Positions 1-9,099 of a stretch of 64,000 bases of DNA are shown here, piece by piece. This DNA is from Algoriphagus alkaliphilus (lineage in GTDB: Bacteria; Bacteroidota; Bacteroidia; Cytophagales; Cyclobacteriaceae), in contig NZ_FMXE01000019.1 of assembly GCF_900103735.1 (NCBI RefSeq), forward strand, positions 1 through 64,000, written 5' to 3'. The translations under genes were made by a program, and so were the position numbers. Within the stretch, counting starts at the first letter, position 1; each line of letters opens with the position of its first letter. Under the pieces are notes generated by a model that worked only from the letters and a program-made list of their open reading frames with translations, had not been told where the DNA came from and searched no databases.

Positions 1-2
1 AA

Positions 3-179
3 CACATGAAATGCCCATGAGAAAGGCTTCTCACACAGGGGAATGATTATCCGGGGCATTCCATCTGACCATTAAAAAACAAAATATAAACAGATGAAAT
101 ACCCATGACGGGCGAACGACACACAGGGGAATGATTATCTGGGGGTATTCCATGTGGCAATTAAAAATCAAATTATAAA
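3..179 (+). repeat. Two tandem copies of an 88-89 bp hairpin repeat before an rluA-type gene
   Basis: Copy 1 is 3-90 and copy 2 is 91-179; a third copy lies at 4734-4821. Each unit opens with CA(C/G)ATGAA and has 14-nt arms that can pair (3-16 with 54-67; 91-104 with 143-156), with two mismatches each. The arms differ between copies in a compensating way: the pair 13/57 is G-C in copy 1, while 101/146 is A-T in copy 2. Copy 1 also has an inner stem, GAGAA/TTCTC (19-32). The unit ends in an A-rich tail, and the next CA(C/G)ATGAA after the last unit is the real start of the downstream gene. This could be a palindromic mobile repeat or a structured leader RNA; the sequence cannot separate the two. 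Confidence 0.8.
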
Positions 180-182
180 CAC

Positions 183-917
183 ATGAAAAAGAAGCCATTT
201 TCCGTTGTCTATGAGGACAACCACCTCCTGATCGTCAATAAAGCCGCGGGCATCCTCGTGCAGGGTGATAAAACCGGCGACAAAACACTGACCGATTATT
301 GCAAAGAATACATCGCAGAAAAATATAAAAAACCGGGAGAAGTATTCCTTCATCCCGTACATCGCCTAGACCGTCCTGTAAGTGGGTTGGTCGCTTTTGC
401 ACGCACATCCAAAGGTTTGGAGCGAATGATGGAGCTTTTCCGCAAGCGGGAAATTCATAAAGTCTACTGGGCGATTGTGAAGCGTAAGCCTCGCGAAGAG
501 ATGGGCAAACTGACGCACTACTTGACCAAAGACGAATTCAAAAATGTGGTCACTGCGCACGACAGGGAAGTGCCCGGTTCGCAAAAGGCCGAGTTGAATT
601 ACAAAACTTTGGGTTATATGAATGACCACTGGCTTTTGGAAGTTCGTCCGATCTCCGGTCGTCCACATCAGATTCGGGTGCAGTTGGCATCCATGGGTTG
701 CCCAATTCGGGGGGATGTGAAGTATGGTTTTGCCAAGCCAAATCCGGATGCGAGTATTAACCTGCATGCCTTTCATCTTATTTTTGTACATCCTACCCTG
801 AAGGAGAAATTGTATATGCGAGCGGCACTTCCTGAGTCAGAATTCTGGGAGCAATTCCTTGAATTTGAAGAGCGAAGGGTGAAAGATCAGCATCTGGATA
901 ATACGTTTTCGGGGTAA
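183..917 (+). CDS. RluA-family pseudouridine synthase
   Basis: A 244-residue RNA pseudouridine synthase of the RluA/RsuA fold, expected to isomerise uridine in rRNA or tRNA in the cytoplasm. The family motif HRLDRPVSGL is at residues 60-69, with Asp63 the expected catalytic nucleophile. The substrate-binding GRPHQIRVQL segment is near 158-168. There is no N-terminal S4 domain, so this is the short, TruC/RluA-like form; which RNA and which position are modified cannot be told. The ATG at 183 begins right after the tandem hairpin repeats, whose A-rich tail forms its leader. The gene stands alone; the next gene starts about 155 bp further on, after a different intergenic repeat. Confidence 0.9.
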   Translation: MKKKPFSVVYEDNHLLIVNKAAGILVQGDKTGDKTLTDYCKEYIAEKYKKPGEVFLHPVHRLDRPVSGLVAFARTSKGLERMMELFRKREIHKVYWAIVKRKPREEMGKLTHYLTKDEFKNVVTAHDREVPGSQKAELNYKTLGYMNDHWLLEVRPISGRPHQIRVQLASMGCPIRGDVKYGFAKPNPDASINLHAFHLIFVHPTLKEKLYMRAALPESEFWEQFLEFEERRVKDQHLDNTFSG

Positions 918-925
918 TTAAAAAA

Positions 926-1063
926 GAAATACAGTAGAAATACCTGTGTTTTAAAGTTAGTATTTGTCTTATCCGATAGAAATGCCTCTATTATTTCGTC
1001 CGCTCTAGTGGACCTATTTCAAGTGTGTCTCCTGCCTCCGGCAGGCAAGCGCGAAGCATATCT
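926..1063 (+). repeat. Intergenic repeat made of small hairpin modules (family CGCGAAGC)
   Basis: The gap starts with GAAATACAGTAGAAATAC and continues with ATTTCGTCCG...GGAC (a stem of GTCC/GGAC), the hairpin CCTGCCTCCGGCAGG and GCGCGAAGCATATCTCC just before the next start codon. Related modules occur at about 32470-32590 (opposite orientation), 33280-33325 and 34640-34775, so this is a dispersed intergenic family, not a local accident. Confidence 0.65.
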
Positions 1064-1072
1064 CCATTAACT

Positions 1073-1570
1073 ATGAAAAACCTTCTCATTTTTCTAAGCG
1101 TCATCCTAATTCTAGGAGCTTGCACCTCACCAAACCAACCCAAAACCATCTATATCGTCCGACATGCCGAAAAGCAACTTGTAGGTGAGGATCCAGACTT
1201 AGCTCATGTAGGCGGAATTCGTGCAAAAAAACTTGCGCAGATTCTTGAAGATCAGAATATCAAGCACGTTTTTTCAACAGATTACAAACGGACCCGTTCA
1301 ACAGTAGAACCTACCGCTACAGCGGCAGGGGTTGAAATTCAGTCCTACGATTCCAAAAATCACGATGGCCTGGTGGAGCAGTTAAGAAAACTAGAAGGGA
1401 ACGCGCTAGTCGTCGGTCATAGTAATACAGTGAGCCAATTAGCAAACTATTTTGTGGGAGAAGGGGAGAAGTTTGCTGATTTGACAGACTTGGAGTATGA
1501 GTTTATTTACATCGTGAGGCTGGAATCCAATTCTTCCTCTGTCGAGCGAAAAGTTTATAAGGATTTTTAA
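1073..1570 (+). CDS. Histidine-phosphatase-superfamily lipoprotein (SixA-like)
   Basis: A 165-residue lipoprotein of the phosphoglycerate-mutase/histidine phosphatase superfamily. Residues 1-16 form a signal peptide that ends in a lipobox with Cys17 (LGAC). The phosphate-binding RH motif follows at Arg30-His31 (IVRHAEK), and the second conserved His lies in VVGHSNT near residue 123. The fold and short length match SixA-type phosphohistidine phosphatases, but lipid anchoring suggests an envelope location and the substrate is unknown. A GTG in frame at 1025 would add 16 residues translated from the intergenic repeat, so the ATG at 1073, directly before the signal peptide, is chosen. Confidence 0.82.
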   Translation: MKNLLIFLSVILILGACTSPNQPKTIYIVRHAEKQLVGEDPDLAHVGGIRAKKLAQILEDQNIKHVFSTDYKRTRSTVEPTATAAGVEIQSYDSKNHDGLVEQLRKLEGNALVVGHSNTVSQLANYFVGEGEKFADLTDLEYEFIYIVRLESNSSSVERKVYKDF

Positions 1571-1629
1571 CCTGATTTTTCCATTCACGATTCAATTCCT
1601 TTATCTTGAAATCACAAGTGAAGGAACCC

Positions 1630-3195
1630 ATGAATCGCGACGAAAACTTCAAACAACTTCAAAACAAGGAAAAGATCTGGGACATTGCTGTCATCGGAGG
1701 AGGTGCCTCAGGATTAGGCGTAGCCTTGGATGCAGTTTCCAGAGGCCTTTCAGTAGCACTTTTTGAAAAGGCGGATTTTGCCAAAGGCACCTCCAGCCGA
1801 AGTACCAAACTCCTTCATGGCGGAGTACGATACCTTGCTCAAGGCGATGTTTTTTTGGTGTTGGAAGCACTTCGAGAGCGAGGTCGACTGATCAAAAATG
1901 CGCCGCATCTCACCCAAAATCAAGCGTTCATTATTCCAGTTTATACCCGTTGGGATCGGATTCAATACAGTGCCGGACTCAAAATGTATGATTATATGTC
2001 CGCCAACTTGAGTTTGGGTGCATCGCGCTACATTTCGAAGGAAGAGACGATAAGCCGGATGCCGGGAATAAATCCCAAAGGACTTTTTGGAGGGATTGTC
2101 TACCATGATGGGCAGTTTGATGATGCCCGACTTGCGCTTTCAATCGCGCAAACTGCCGATCATGCAGGAGCCATTGTGCTGAATTATACCAAGGTAAATG
2201 CGCTCGAAAAAGACGCATCGGGCAAACTCAGCGGATTGCATGTGCAGGACATGTTGAGCAAAAAGAAATATTCAATCAAGGCTCGAATGGTGGTGAATGC
2301 TACGGGAGTTTTTGCTGACAAAGTCCTCCAAATGGATAATCCCGACGCGGCGAAGACCATCCAGCCTAGTCAGGGAATTCATCTGGTTTTGGATTTGGAT
2401 TTTTTGGGTGGAAAAGATGCCCTGATGATTCCAAAAACCCGGGATGGTAGAGTCCTTTTTGCCGTTCCCTGGCAGGGAAAACTGGTTGTCGGGACGACCG
2501 ATACCCTGAGGGAAAAGGCCAAACTCGAACCAGAGGCTTTACAGAAGGAAATAGATTTTGTATTGGAGACTGCTGCTGGATATTTGACTCGAAAGCCCAC
2601 CCGAGCGGACGTTAAATCTGTTTTTGCGGGACTTAGGCCTCTGGCGCGACCCAAAGAAGGCAGCACCAAAACCAAAGAAATCTCTCGCTCACACAAGGTA
2701 ATTGTTTCCGAGAGTGGACTCGTTTCCCTTACAGGAGGAAAGTGGACGACTTTCAGAAAAATGGGCGAGGACACCGTGGAGTATTTTCCCAAAATCACAG
2801 GAGAACAAATGAATCCCTCCCGATCCAAGGACATTTTGCTTCATGGCTTTACCAAGGTGATCCCAAAAGGGCATTGGGCAGTCTATGGATCGAATGCGGT
2901 CTTGATACAGGATTTGACAAAGGCAGATCCCGGTCTTTCTGAACGGATTAATCCTGAATTTCCAAATATTTTGGCTGAAGTGGTGTGGGCGGTAAGACAT
3001 GAGATGGCGGTCAAGATCGAGGATGTGCTTTCCCGGAGGATTCGGATGTTGATCTTGGATGCACAAGCTGCACTTGATTCAGCGGAAAAAGTGGTGAAAC
3101 TGATGGCCTCGGAACTTGGAAAGGATGAAGGCTGGATTGAAAAAGAGTTGGAAGATTTTAGAAAAGTGGCGGAGAAATATTTGATTAAGTCTTAA
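1630..3195 (+). CDS. glpD: Aerobic glycerol-3-phosphate dehydrogenase
   Basis: FAD-dependent, membrane-associated glycerol-3-phosphate dehydrogenase (521 residues from the ATG at 1630; a TTG at 1606 is an alternative start). It oxidises glycerol-3-phosphate to dihydroxyacetone phosphate and passes electrons to quinone. The N-terminal dinucleotide-binding motif GGGASG is at residues 23-28, followed by the family signature around [17 protein letters not shown]. The C-terminal region has the usual DAO_C-type helical domain (about residue 390 onward). It is followed 40 bp downstream by glycerol kinase and then by the glycerol channel, so the product of GlpK is oxidised here. Length and motifs are normal for the family. 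Confidence 0.95.
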   Translation: MNRDENFKQLQNKEKIWDIAVIGGGASGLGVALDAVSRGLSVALFEKADFAKGTSSRSTKLLHGGVRYLAQGDVFLVLEALRERGRLIKNAPHLTQNQAFIIPVYTRWDRIQYSAGLKMYDYMSANLSLGASRYISKEETISRMPGINPKGLFGGIVYHDGQFDDARLALSIAQTADHAGAIVLNYTKVNALEKDASGKLSGLHVQDMLSKKKYSIKARMVVNATGVFADKVLQMDNPDAAKTIQPSQGIHLVLDLDFLGGKDALMIPKTRDGRVLFAVPWQGKLVVGTTDTLREKAKLEPEALQKEIDFVLETAAGYLTRKPTRADVKSVFAGLRPLARPKEGSTKTKEISRSHKVIVSESGLVSLTGGKWTTFRKMGEDTVEYFPKITGEQMNPSRSKDILLHGFTKVIPKGHWAVYGSNAVLIQDLTKADPGLSERINPEFPNILAEVVWAVRHEMAVKIEDVLSRRIRMLILDAQAALDSAEKVVKLMASELGKDEGWIEKELEDFRKVAEKYLIKS

Positions 3196-3235
3196 TTTTT
3201 TAAATCTTGATTTCCAATTAACCCAAATACCCAAA

Positions 3236-4735
3236 ATGACCCAAACCAAACCCTACCTCATGGCGCTGGATCAAGGCACGACCAGTTCCAGAGCCATTAT
3301 TTTTGATAAGCAGGGACAGATCGTCTCAGTTGCCCAAAAGGAGTTCAAGCAATATTTCCCCAATCAGGGTTGGGTGGAACACGATGCTAACGAGATCTGG
3401 ACCAGCCAGTCTGCTGTGATGATCGAAGCCTTGGTTGACAAAGACATTCGTGCGGATCAAATCGCAGCAATAGGCATCACCAATCAACGAGAAACAACCA
3501 TCGTCTGGGAACGCAAGACAGGGAAACCCATCCACAGAGCCATTGTATGGCAGGATCGGAGAACAGCTGCTTTTTGCGATGAACTGAAGGAAAAAGGCCA
3601 TGCTGAAATGATCGCTGAAAAGACAGGATTGATCATTGATGCGTATTTTTCAGCAACTAAAATCCGATGGATCCTGGAAAATGTAAAAGGAACTCGGGAA
3701 AGAGCCGAGGCAGGAGAACTAGCCTTTGGCACAGTGGATTCTTGGTTGATCTGGAAGCTGACTGCTGGGAAATCCCACTTGACTGACATCACGAATGCGA
3801 GCCGAACCATGCTTTATAACATCCACTCGCAGGAATGGGATCAGAAGCTTTTAGAACTTTTTGAAATACCACAGTCCATGCTTCCTGAGGTCAAGACCTG
3901 TAGCGAGGTGTTTTGCGAGACAGCCGGCGATGTGTTAAGTGTCAAAATTCCCATTGCGGGAGTGGCCGGAGATCAGCAGGCGGCACTTTTTGGGCAGCTT
4001 TGTATCGAACCGGGAATGGCCAAGACCACCTATGGCACGGGATGCTTTCTGGTCATGAATACCGGAAAAGAGGCTGTGCGATCGAAAAATCAGCTGTTGA
4101 CAACTGTAGCTTGGAAGATTGGTGATGAAATCAATTATGCATTGGAAGGATCGGTTTTCATCGGGGGTGCTGCCGTTCAGTGGCTCCGAGATGGACTGGA
4201 ACTTTTCAAAAAAGCATCTGAAACCGAAAAATTGGCGATGAGCTTGGAGGATAATGACGGCGTTTACTTTGTTCCGGCACTTTCCGGTTTGGGAGCGCCA
4301 CATTGGGATCAAAATGCGAGAGGAGCTTTTTTTGGAATTACCAGAGGGACAACTATTGCGCACATGACACGTGCAGCTTTAGAGGCCATCGCTTATCAAG
4401 TCTATGATGTGCTCAAAGCCATGGAGAAGGACAGTGGGAAACTCACGCAGGAACTTCGTGTCGACGGTGGTGCTACTGCAAATAACTTCCTGATGCAGTT
4501 TCAGGCAGATTTATTGGGCTGCGAGATCAAGCGGCCGCAGATCATTGAGACAACAGCTATCGGTGCGGCATTTCTGGCAGGATTAGCAGTTGGATTTTGG
4601 AAAGATCGGGATGAACTTCAGGCGTTGTGGGCAGCCGATCGAAGTTTTCAACCGGAAATGGAAGTGGGAAAACAAGAGAAGCTGATTCACTTTTGGCACA
4701 AAGCAGTAGAAAGATCTAAACACTGGGTAGAATAA
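3236..4735 (+). CDS. glpK: Glycerol kinase
   Basis: A 499-residue FGGY-family kinase that phosphorylates glycerol to glycerol-3-phosphate with ATP. The N-terminal phosphate-binding motif [11 protein letters not shown] starts near residue 11, the second domain has [13 protein letters not shown] and TYGTGCF, and the C-terminal ATP-binding part has [15 protein letters not shown]. The length is that of ordinary bacterial GlpK. It lies between glpD and glpF on the same strand, making a compact uptake-phosphorylation-oxidation unit. Its stop codon overlaps the beginning of the third copy of the 88-bp hairpin repeat, so any effect of that hairpin on the transcript would separate kinase from channel expression. 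Confidence 0.96.
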   Translation: MTQTKPYLMALDQGTTSSRAIIFDKQGQIVSVAQKEFKQYFPNQGWVEHDANEIWTSQSAVMIEALVDKDIRADQIAAIGITNQRETTIVWERKTGKPIHRAIVWQDRRTAAFCDELKEKGHAEMIAEKTGLIIDAYFSATKIRWILENVKGTRERAEAGELAFGTVDSWLIWKLTAGKSHLTDITNASRTMLYNIHSQEWDQKLLELFEIPQSMLPEVKTCSEVFCETAGDVLSVKIPIAGVAGDQQAALFGQLCIEPGMAKTTYGTGCFLVMNTGKEAVRSKNQLLTTVAWKIGDEINYALEGSVFIGGAAVQWLRDGLELFKKASETEKLAMSLEDNDGVYFVPALSGLGAPHWDQNARGAFFGITRGTTIAHMTRAALEAIAYQVYDVLKAMEKDSGKLTQELRVDGGATANNFLMQFQADLLGCEIKRPQIIETTAIGAAFLAGLAVGFWKDRDELQALWAADRSFQPEMEVGKQEKLIHFWHKAVERSKHWVE

Positions 4736-4821
4736 TATGAAATACCCATCGGAAAAGCTTTTTTCACAGGGCGATGGTTATCTAGGGTATTCCATCTGGC
4801 CTCTAAAAAACAAATTATAAA
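4734..4821 (+). repeat. Third copy of the 88-bp hairpin repeat, between glpK and glpF
   Basis: Same unit as at 3-179. The arm at 4734-4747 can pair with 4785-4798, with A4744-T4788 as the covarying pair, and an inner palindrome AAAAGCTTTT sits at 4753-4762 where copy 1 has a different but also self-complementary stem. The tail CAAATTATAAA leads straight into CAGATGAA at the glpF start. From the ATG at 4737 this copy happens to read open for 27 codons, but copies 1 and 2 stop at codon 5, so a peptide is unlikely. Confidence 0.8.
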
Positions 4822-4824
4822 CAG

Positions 4825-5559
4825 ATGAATCCATTTATCGCGGAATTTATTGGAACTGCAATCCTGCTGCTGATGGGTACAGGGGTTGTTGCGAATGTCC
4901 TTTTACCAGGTACAAAAGGGCATGCAGGAGGCTTGATGGCAATTACTACTGCTTGGGCTTTGGGTGTATTTTGTGGAGTTGTTGTGGCAGGACCCTATAG
5001 TGGGGCTCATTTGAATCCAGCTGTCACAGTCGGTTTGGGGATTGTAGGGAAATTTGAATGGGCTTTGGCTCCTGGTTACATCCTATCCCAAATTTTAGGT
5101 GCGATGACCGGTTCATTCTTGGCTTGGCTGATGTATCGGGATCATTTTGATTTGGAAAAAGATCCCTTATTGAAGCGTGCGCCTTTTTGCACGGATCCTG
5201 CTATCCGGAATTTTAATACAAGTTTGACTTCTGAAATCATCGGGACATTTGTCCTGATTTTGGTGATTCTCTATATCGCTGGCGCAAAGCTGGAAGACCC
5301 AACTGGGACCCCCATTGGCTTGGGCTCAATTGGGGCCTTACCAGTTGCTCTTTTGGTGTGGGTGATTGGCTTATCCCTTGGAGGCACGACAGGCTATGCC
5401 ATCAACCCTGCCCGTGATTTGGGTCCGAGGATAATGCATCAGATTTTACCAATCACTGGAAAAGGGAGTTCAGATTGGGGATATTCTTGGGTTCCAATAG
5501 TTGGTCCGATTATCGGAAGTGCTTTGGCTGCGGGGCTGTATTTAGTAGTCGGAGCCTGA
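4825..5559 (+). CDS. glpF: Glycerol uptake facilitator / aquaporin (MIP family)
   Basis: A 244-residue integral membrane channel of the major intrinsic protein family. The two half-helix pore motifs are NPA at residues 64-66 (HLNPAVTVG) and 194-196 (INPARDLGPR). The Asp after the second NPA-Arg (NPARD) is typical of glycerol-conducting aquaglyceroporins, not of water-only channels. Six hydrophobic segments are visible. With glpK and glpD upstream it completes glycerol import. The ATG at 4825 is fixed by the start of the channel's first helix (MNPFIAEFIGTA) and sits at the end of the hairpin repeat. Confidence 0.94.
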   Translation: MNPFIAEFIGTAILLLMGTGVVANVLLPGTKGHAGGLMAITTAWALGVFCGVVVAGPYSGAHLNPAVTVGLGIVGKFEWALAPGYILSQILGAMTGSFLAWLMYRDHFDLEKDPLLKRAPFCTDPAIRNFNTSLTSEIIGTFVLILVILYIAGAKLEDPTGTPIGLGSIGALPVALLVWVIGLSLGGTTGYAINPARDLGPRIMHQILPITGKGSSDWGYSWVPIVGPIIGSALAAGLYLVVGA

Positions 5560-5625
5560 AAATGTGATATTTGGTGATCGTAATCCCCAAATATTCAATT
5601 CTTGAAAATTCTCTTTATCCAATAG

Positions 5626-5656
5626 AAAAGCCCCAAAGATTAATCAGGGGCTCTTT
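5626..5656. terminator. Bidirectional hairpin terminator between glpF and ddl
   Basis: AAAAGCCCC and GGGGCTCTTTT form a stem with a 12-nt loop between two convergent genes. It has A-rich and T-rich flanks, so it could end transcription from both sides. Confidence 0.75.
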
Positions 5657-5682
5657 TGTGTCTTATCCCTCGCACCTTGCCT

Positions 5683-6669
5683 CTAAGAAAACATCTCCTC
5701 AATCAGCTCGGTGTAAAACTCCTTAATGCTTTTCCCTGTTGCTTTCACCTGTTGTGAAATCAGGCTTGTCTCAGTCTGCCCAGGCACAGTGTTAATCTCA
5801 ATGAAATAGAACTTGCCTGTTTCGTTTTGAAGAAAGTAATCGATTCGTACCGCTCCCTTGCAGTTCAGTTTTTCATAGACTTTGGTCACGATCCTGCCGA
5901 CTCGCTCGACTTCCTCTTCGGTCATTCTCCCGGGAGTGATTTCCTCGCATACTCCCGGAACATATTTGGCCTCGTAGTCAAAAAACTCTTTGCTGCTCAC
6001 AATTTCTGTTGCGGGAAGTACGGTGATTTGGCCTTTCCCTTTAAAAATCCCGATCGAAAACTCCCGTCCAGAGACAAACTCTTCTACCAAAACCTGAGCG
6101 TCCTCAGCAAAAGCCTTTCCTAAGGCTTCCGGCAATTCTTCCCAAGTTTTAACTTTGCTCATTCCGATAGAACTCCCGCCGTTATTGGGCTTGATAAAAA
6201 GTGGCAAAGTCAGACTGTCTGCAATTTTCGAGGCGTTTTCAACCACATTTTCAAAAAGCTGGATCGATCTAGCCACGTTTAATTCAGGAATATCCTGAAC
6301 AATTGCTTTGGTGTAGCCCTTATTCATCGTGATCGCCGAAGTCAGTTGATCACAAGTGGTATATGGAATACCGAGCATGTCAAAATATCCAGCCAATTTA
6401 CCGTCCTCTCCCGGTGAACCGTGGAGGATATTGAAAACACCGTCAAACTTGACTTTTTCATCTCCTATTGTGATGCTGAAGTCATTCAGATCCACGGGAA
6501 TTTTTTCTCCTGAAGCACAGACGAAGTGCCAATCGCCCGGATACACGAAAATTTTGTAGACATCATACCGATCTCTGTCAATAGTTTTTTCTACAACTGC
6601 TGCACTTTTCAGTGAGATGACAGATTCACCGGTAAAGCCCCCGGTAACCAAGGCAATTTTTTTCTTCAT
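5683..6669 (-). CDS. ddl: D-alanine--D-alanine ligase
   Basis: A 328-residue ATP-grasp ligase that makes the D-Ala-D-Ala dipeptide for peptidoglycan in the cytoplasm. The N-terminal segment has VTGGFTGESVISLKSA, the Ddl version of the glycine-rich substrate loop. The central region has HGSPGEDGKLAGYFDMLGIPY, the lid region has KPNNGGSSIGMSKV, and the C-terminal metal-binding segment ends in FYFIEINTVPGQTETS. All are as expected for the family, and the length is normal. The gene is alone on the minus strand and converges with glpF. Confidence 0.95.
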   Translation of the reverse strand: MKKKIALVTGGFTGESVISLKSAAVVEKTIDRDRYDVYKIFVYPGDWHFVCASGEKIPVDLNDFSITIGDEKVKFDGVFNILHGSPGEDGKLAGYFDMLGIPYTTCDQLTSAITMNKGYTKAIVQDIPELNVARSIQLFENVVENASKIADSLTLPLFIKPNNGGSSIGMSKVKTWEELPEALGKAFAEDAQVLVEEFVSGREFSIGIFKGKGQITVLPATEIVSSKEFFDYEAKYVPGVCEEITPGRMTEEEVERVGRIVTKVYEKLNCKGAVRIDYFLQNETGKFYFIEINTVPGQTETSLISQQVKATGKSIKEFYTELIEEMFS

Positions 6670-6796
6670 GGCTGGAAAAATTTAGGTTACGAAATAGCTT
6701 ATTTTCCGTTTACCCTCCAAGGGTTTCGAAACACATGGGGGGTTTTATATATTCGCCCAGATTTACCACAAGAATTTTACCCAAAATTTCAAGGAT

Positions 6797-8983
6797 ATGA
6801 TTAAAAGTTGGAAAGTGCTCAGCTTGGCTTGGATCGTGATGATCGGAATGGCACATAGCACCCATGCCCAAAGTCTGAAAAAAGTAAGCCTGGAGGATGT
6901 CTTCAAAAAAGGCACCTTCTCCCAAAAATCCGTCTATGGCATCAACTGGATGAAAGATGGACAGTTTTACAGTTCGCAGGTTGAGCGAAACGGTGCTCCT
7001 GCAGTACTCAAAATCAATGTGTCCACCGGCGCTGAAGCCGGAGTTTTACTGGACGGACGTGCCTTGGGTGTGAGTTTTTCATCTTACAGTTTCAATGCAG
7101 ATGAATCTAAGGCGTTGATCGCAACCGATGTTGAGTCTATTTATCGGCGGTCTTCCAAAGGTGTTTTCTATGTGGTGGATATGGCCACTGGCCAAAAGCA
7201 GCAGCTAATGAACGGAGAGAAAATTTCTTACGCCACGCTCTCTCCTGATAATGACAAAGTGGCTTTTGTCAAAGAAAACAACCTGTATATGGTGGAGTTG
7301 GCCAGTAATAAACTTACCCAAATCACGAAAGACGGTGAGTGGAACAAAATCATCAACGGAGCTGCAGATTGGGTGTATGAGGAGGAATTTTCCATGGCCC
7401 AAGCTTTCAAATGGTCGCCTGATGGAAAGAAAATTGCCTTCATCCGATTTGACGAGACACAAGTTCCTGAATTCAATATGCAAATTTGGGGTTCGCTCTA
7501 TCCGCAGGATTACAAATTTAAGTATCCAAAAGCGGGTGAGAAAAATGCCTTAGTGAGCATTCATGTGTACGATTTGGTAAATGGGAAAACCCAAAAAGTG
7601 GATGTTGGATCTGAAACAGACATTTACCTGCCCAGAATCTACTGGACAAAAGATGCCAACCAACTGGCTTTTATCCGACTGAATCGCCTGCAAAATCAGC
7701 TCGACCTGTTTCATGCAAATGCCATTTCGGGGGAAAGCAAACTGATCATCTCCGAGACTTCCAAAACTTATGTGGATCTTGATTATAATGATGACTTGCA
7801 GTACCTCAGTGATGGCAAGACTTTTATCCGCACTTCCGAGCAAGATGGCTTCAAGCACATTTACCATCATAATCTGGACGGAAGTCTAATCCGACAAATT
7901 ACAACCGGTAATTGGGAAGTTACAGCGATGGTAGGGGTGGATGAAAAAGCCAGGAAGCTTTATTTTATTTCCACGGAAGCATCTCCGCTTGAGCGAAATT
8001 TCTATGTGATCAATCTGGATGGGAAAGGGAAAAAAATCCTGACACCTTCCAAAGGCACACACACCATCAATATGAGTCCGGACCACAAGTTCTTCATTGA
8101 TTATTACTCCACGACTGACACTCCTGTGAAGGTGACTTTTAATGAATCCTCCGGAAAAGAGATAAAGGTCTTGGAAGATAATCAGGCACTGAAGGAGCGA
8201 CTGTCCGGTTTTGCTTTAGGGAAAAAGGAATTTTTCACCTTCCCTACGGTTGATGGCTCCATGCTGAACGGCTACATCATCAAACCGGCAGATTTTGATC
8301 CCAACAAAAAATACCCTGTGCTGATGTATGTGTATGGAGGACCGGGTTCCCAAAATGTGCTGAATTCCTGGGGAGGAACCCGCGACTTCTGGCATCAGCA
8401 GCTGGCGGCGGAAGGCATCATCGTGGCATGCGTGGATAATCGGGGAACAGGCGCCCGAGGACGTGATTTCAAGCATTCCACCTATGCTAATCTTGGAAAA
8501 TTGGAAACCATTGATCAGATCGAAGGAGCGAAGTATTTTGCCAAGATGCCTTTTGTAGACCCCGCGCGAATCGGCATTTGGGGCTGGTCGTATGGAGGAT
8601 ATATGTCCTCGCTGGCACTCATGAAGGGCAACGATGTTTTCAAAACTGCCATCGCAGTAGCTCCGGTGACTACTTGGAGGTATTACGATACCATCTACAC
8701 GGAGCGCTACCTTCAGACTCCACAGCTTAATGCTGCCGGATACGATGACAACAGCCCGATCACGAATGTGAATATGCTCAAAGGCAACTTTCTACTGATA
8801 CACGGAACGGGCGATGATAACGTCCATTTTCAGAATTCCGTCGACTTGGTCAATGCCCTGATCTCAGCTGACAAGCAGTTTGAGACCTTCTATTATCCTA
8901 ATAGGAATCATGGTATTTCGGGTGGCAATACCACTTGGCACTTGTACACTCAAATGACAGATTTCTTGAAGCGAAAGCTGTAA
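6797..8983 (+). CDS. Dipeptidyl peptidase IV-type S9 serine peptidase
   Basis: A 728-residue exported prolyl-type aminodipeptidase. A signal peptide covers about residues 1-24 (cleavage near HSTHA-QS). An eight-bladed beta-propeller (DPPIV_N) fills about 90-440, including a DWVYEEEF stretch like the glutamate pair that anchors the substrate amino terminus in DPP IV. The alpha/beta-hydrolase domain follows with Ser598 in GWSYGGY, Asp673 in GTGDDNVHFQ and His705 in NRNHG, a complete triad. It probably removes X-Pro dipeptides from peptides in the periplasm. It is monocistronic, with its own terminator at 9004-9038. Confidence 0.94.
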   Translation: MIKSWKVLSLAWIVMIGMAHSTHAQSLKKVSLEDVFKKGTFSQKSVYGINWMKDGQFYSSQVERNGAPAVLKINVSTGAEAGVLLDGRALGVSFSSYSFNADESKALIATDVESIYRRSSKGVFYVVDMATGQKQQLMNGEKISYATLSPDNDKVAFVKENNLYMVELASNKLTQITKDGEWNKIINGAADWVYEEEFSMAQAFKWSPDGKKIAFIRFDETQVPEFNMQIWGSLYPQDYKFKYPKAGEKNALVSIHVYDLVNGKTQKVDVGSETDIYLPRIYWTKDANQLAFIRLNRLQNQLDLFHANAISGESKLIISETSKTYVDLDYNDDLQYLSDGKTFIRTSEQDGFKHIYHHNLDGSLIRQITTGNWEVTAMVGVDEKARKLYFISTEASPLERNFYVINLDGKGKKILTPSKGTHTINMSPDHKFFIDYYSTTDTPVKVTFNESSGKEIKVLEDNQALKERLSGFALGKKEFFTFPTVDGSMLNGYIIKPADFDPNKKYPVLMYVYGGPGSQNVLNSWGGTRDFWHQQLAAEGIIVACVDNRGTGARGRDFKHSTYANLGKLETIDQIEGAKYFAKMPFVDPARIGIWGWSYGGYMSSLALMKGNDVFKTAIAVAPVTTWRYYDTIYTERYLQTPQLNAAGYDDNSPITNVNMLKGNFLLIHGTGDDNVHFQNSVDLVNALISADKQFETFYYPNRNHGISGGNTTWHLYTQMTDFLKRKL

Positions 8984-9003
8984 AACCAAAAAACACCCAA
9001 ACA

Positions 9004-9038
9004 AAAAACCGCAGGATGAAAATTCTGCGGTTTTTTTT
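9004..9038 (+). terminator. Intrinsic terminator after the DPP IV gene
   Basis: AACCGCAG and CTGCGGTT form a stem around a short loop, followed by eight Ts, 20 bp after the stop codon of the peptidase gene. Confidence 0.88.
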
Positions 9039-9099
9039 GTAGTGTAACCGATCTACGATCCGTCTCGAAATCAAACACTTTTATCAACCAAAAGCACTT

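Noticed and set aside
3..179. CRISPR-like repeat array
   Set aside because: The two units are adjacent without spacers, similar over their full length, and no cas gene is in the window.
4737..4820. A 27-codon open frame inside the third hairpin repeat, in front of glpF
   Set aside because: The first two repeat copies stop after four codons in the same frame, and the changes between copies keep base pairing, not the peptide; so a short leader peptide is not supported.
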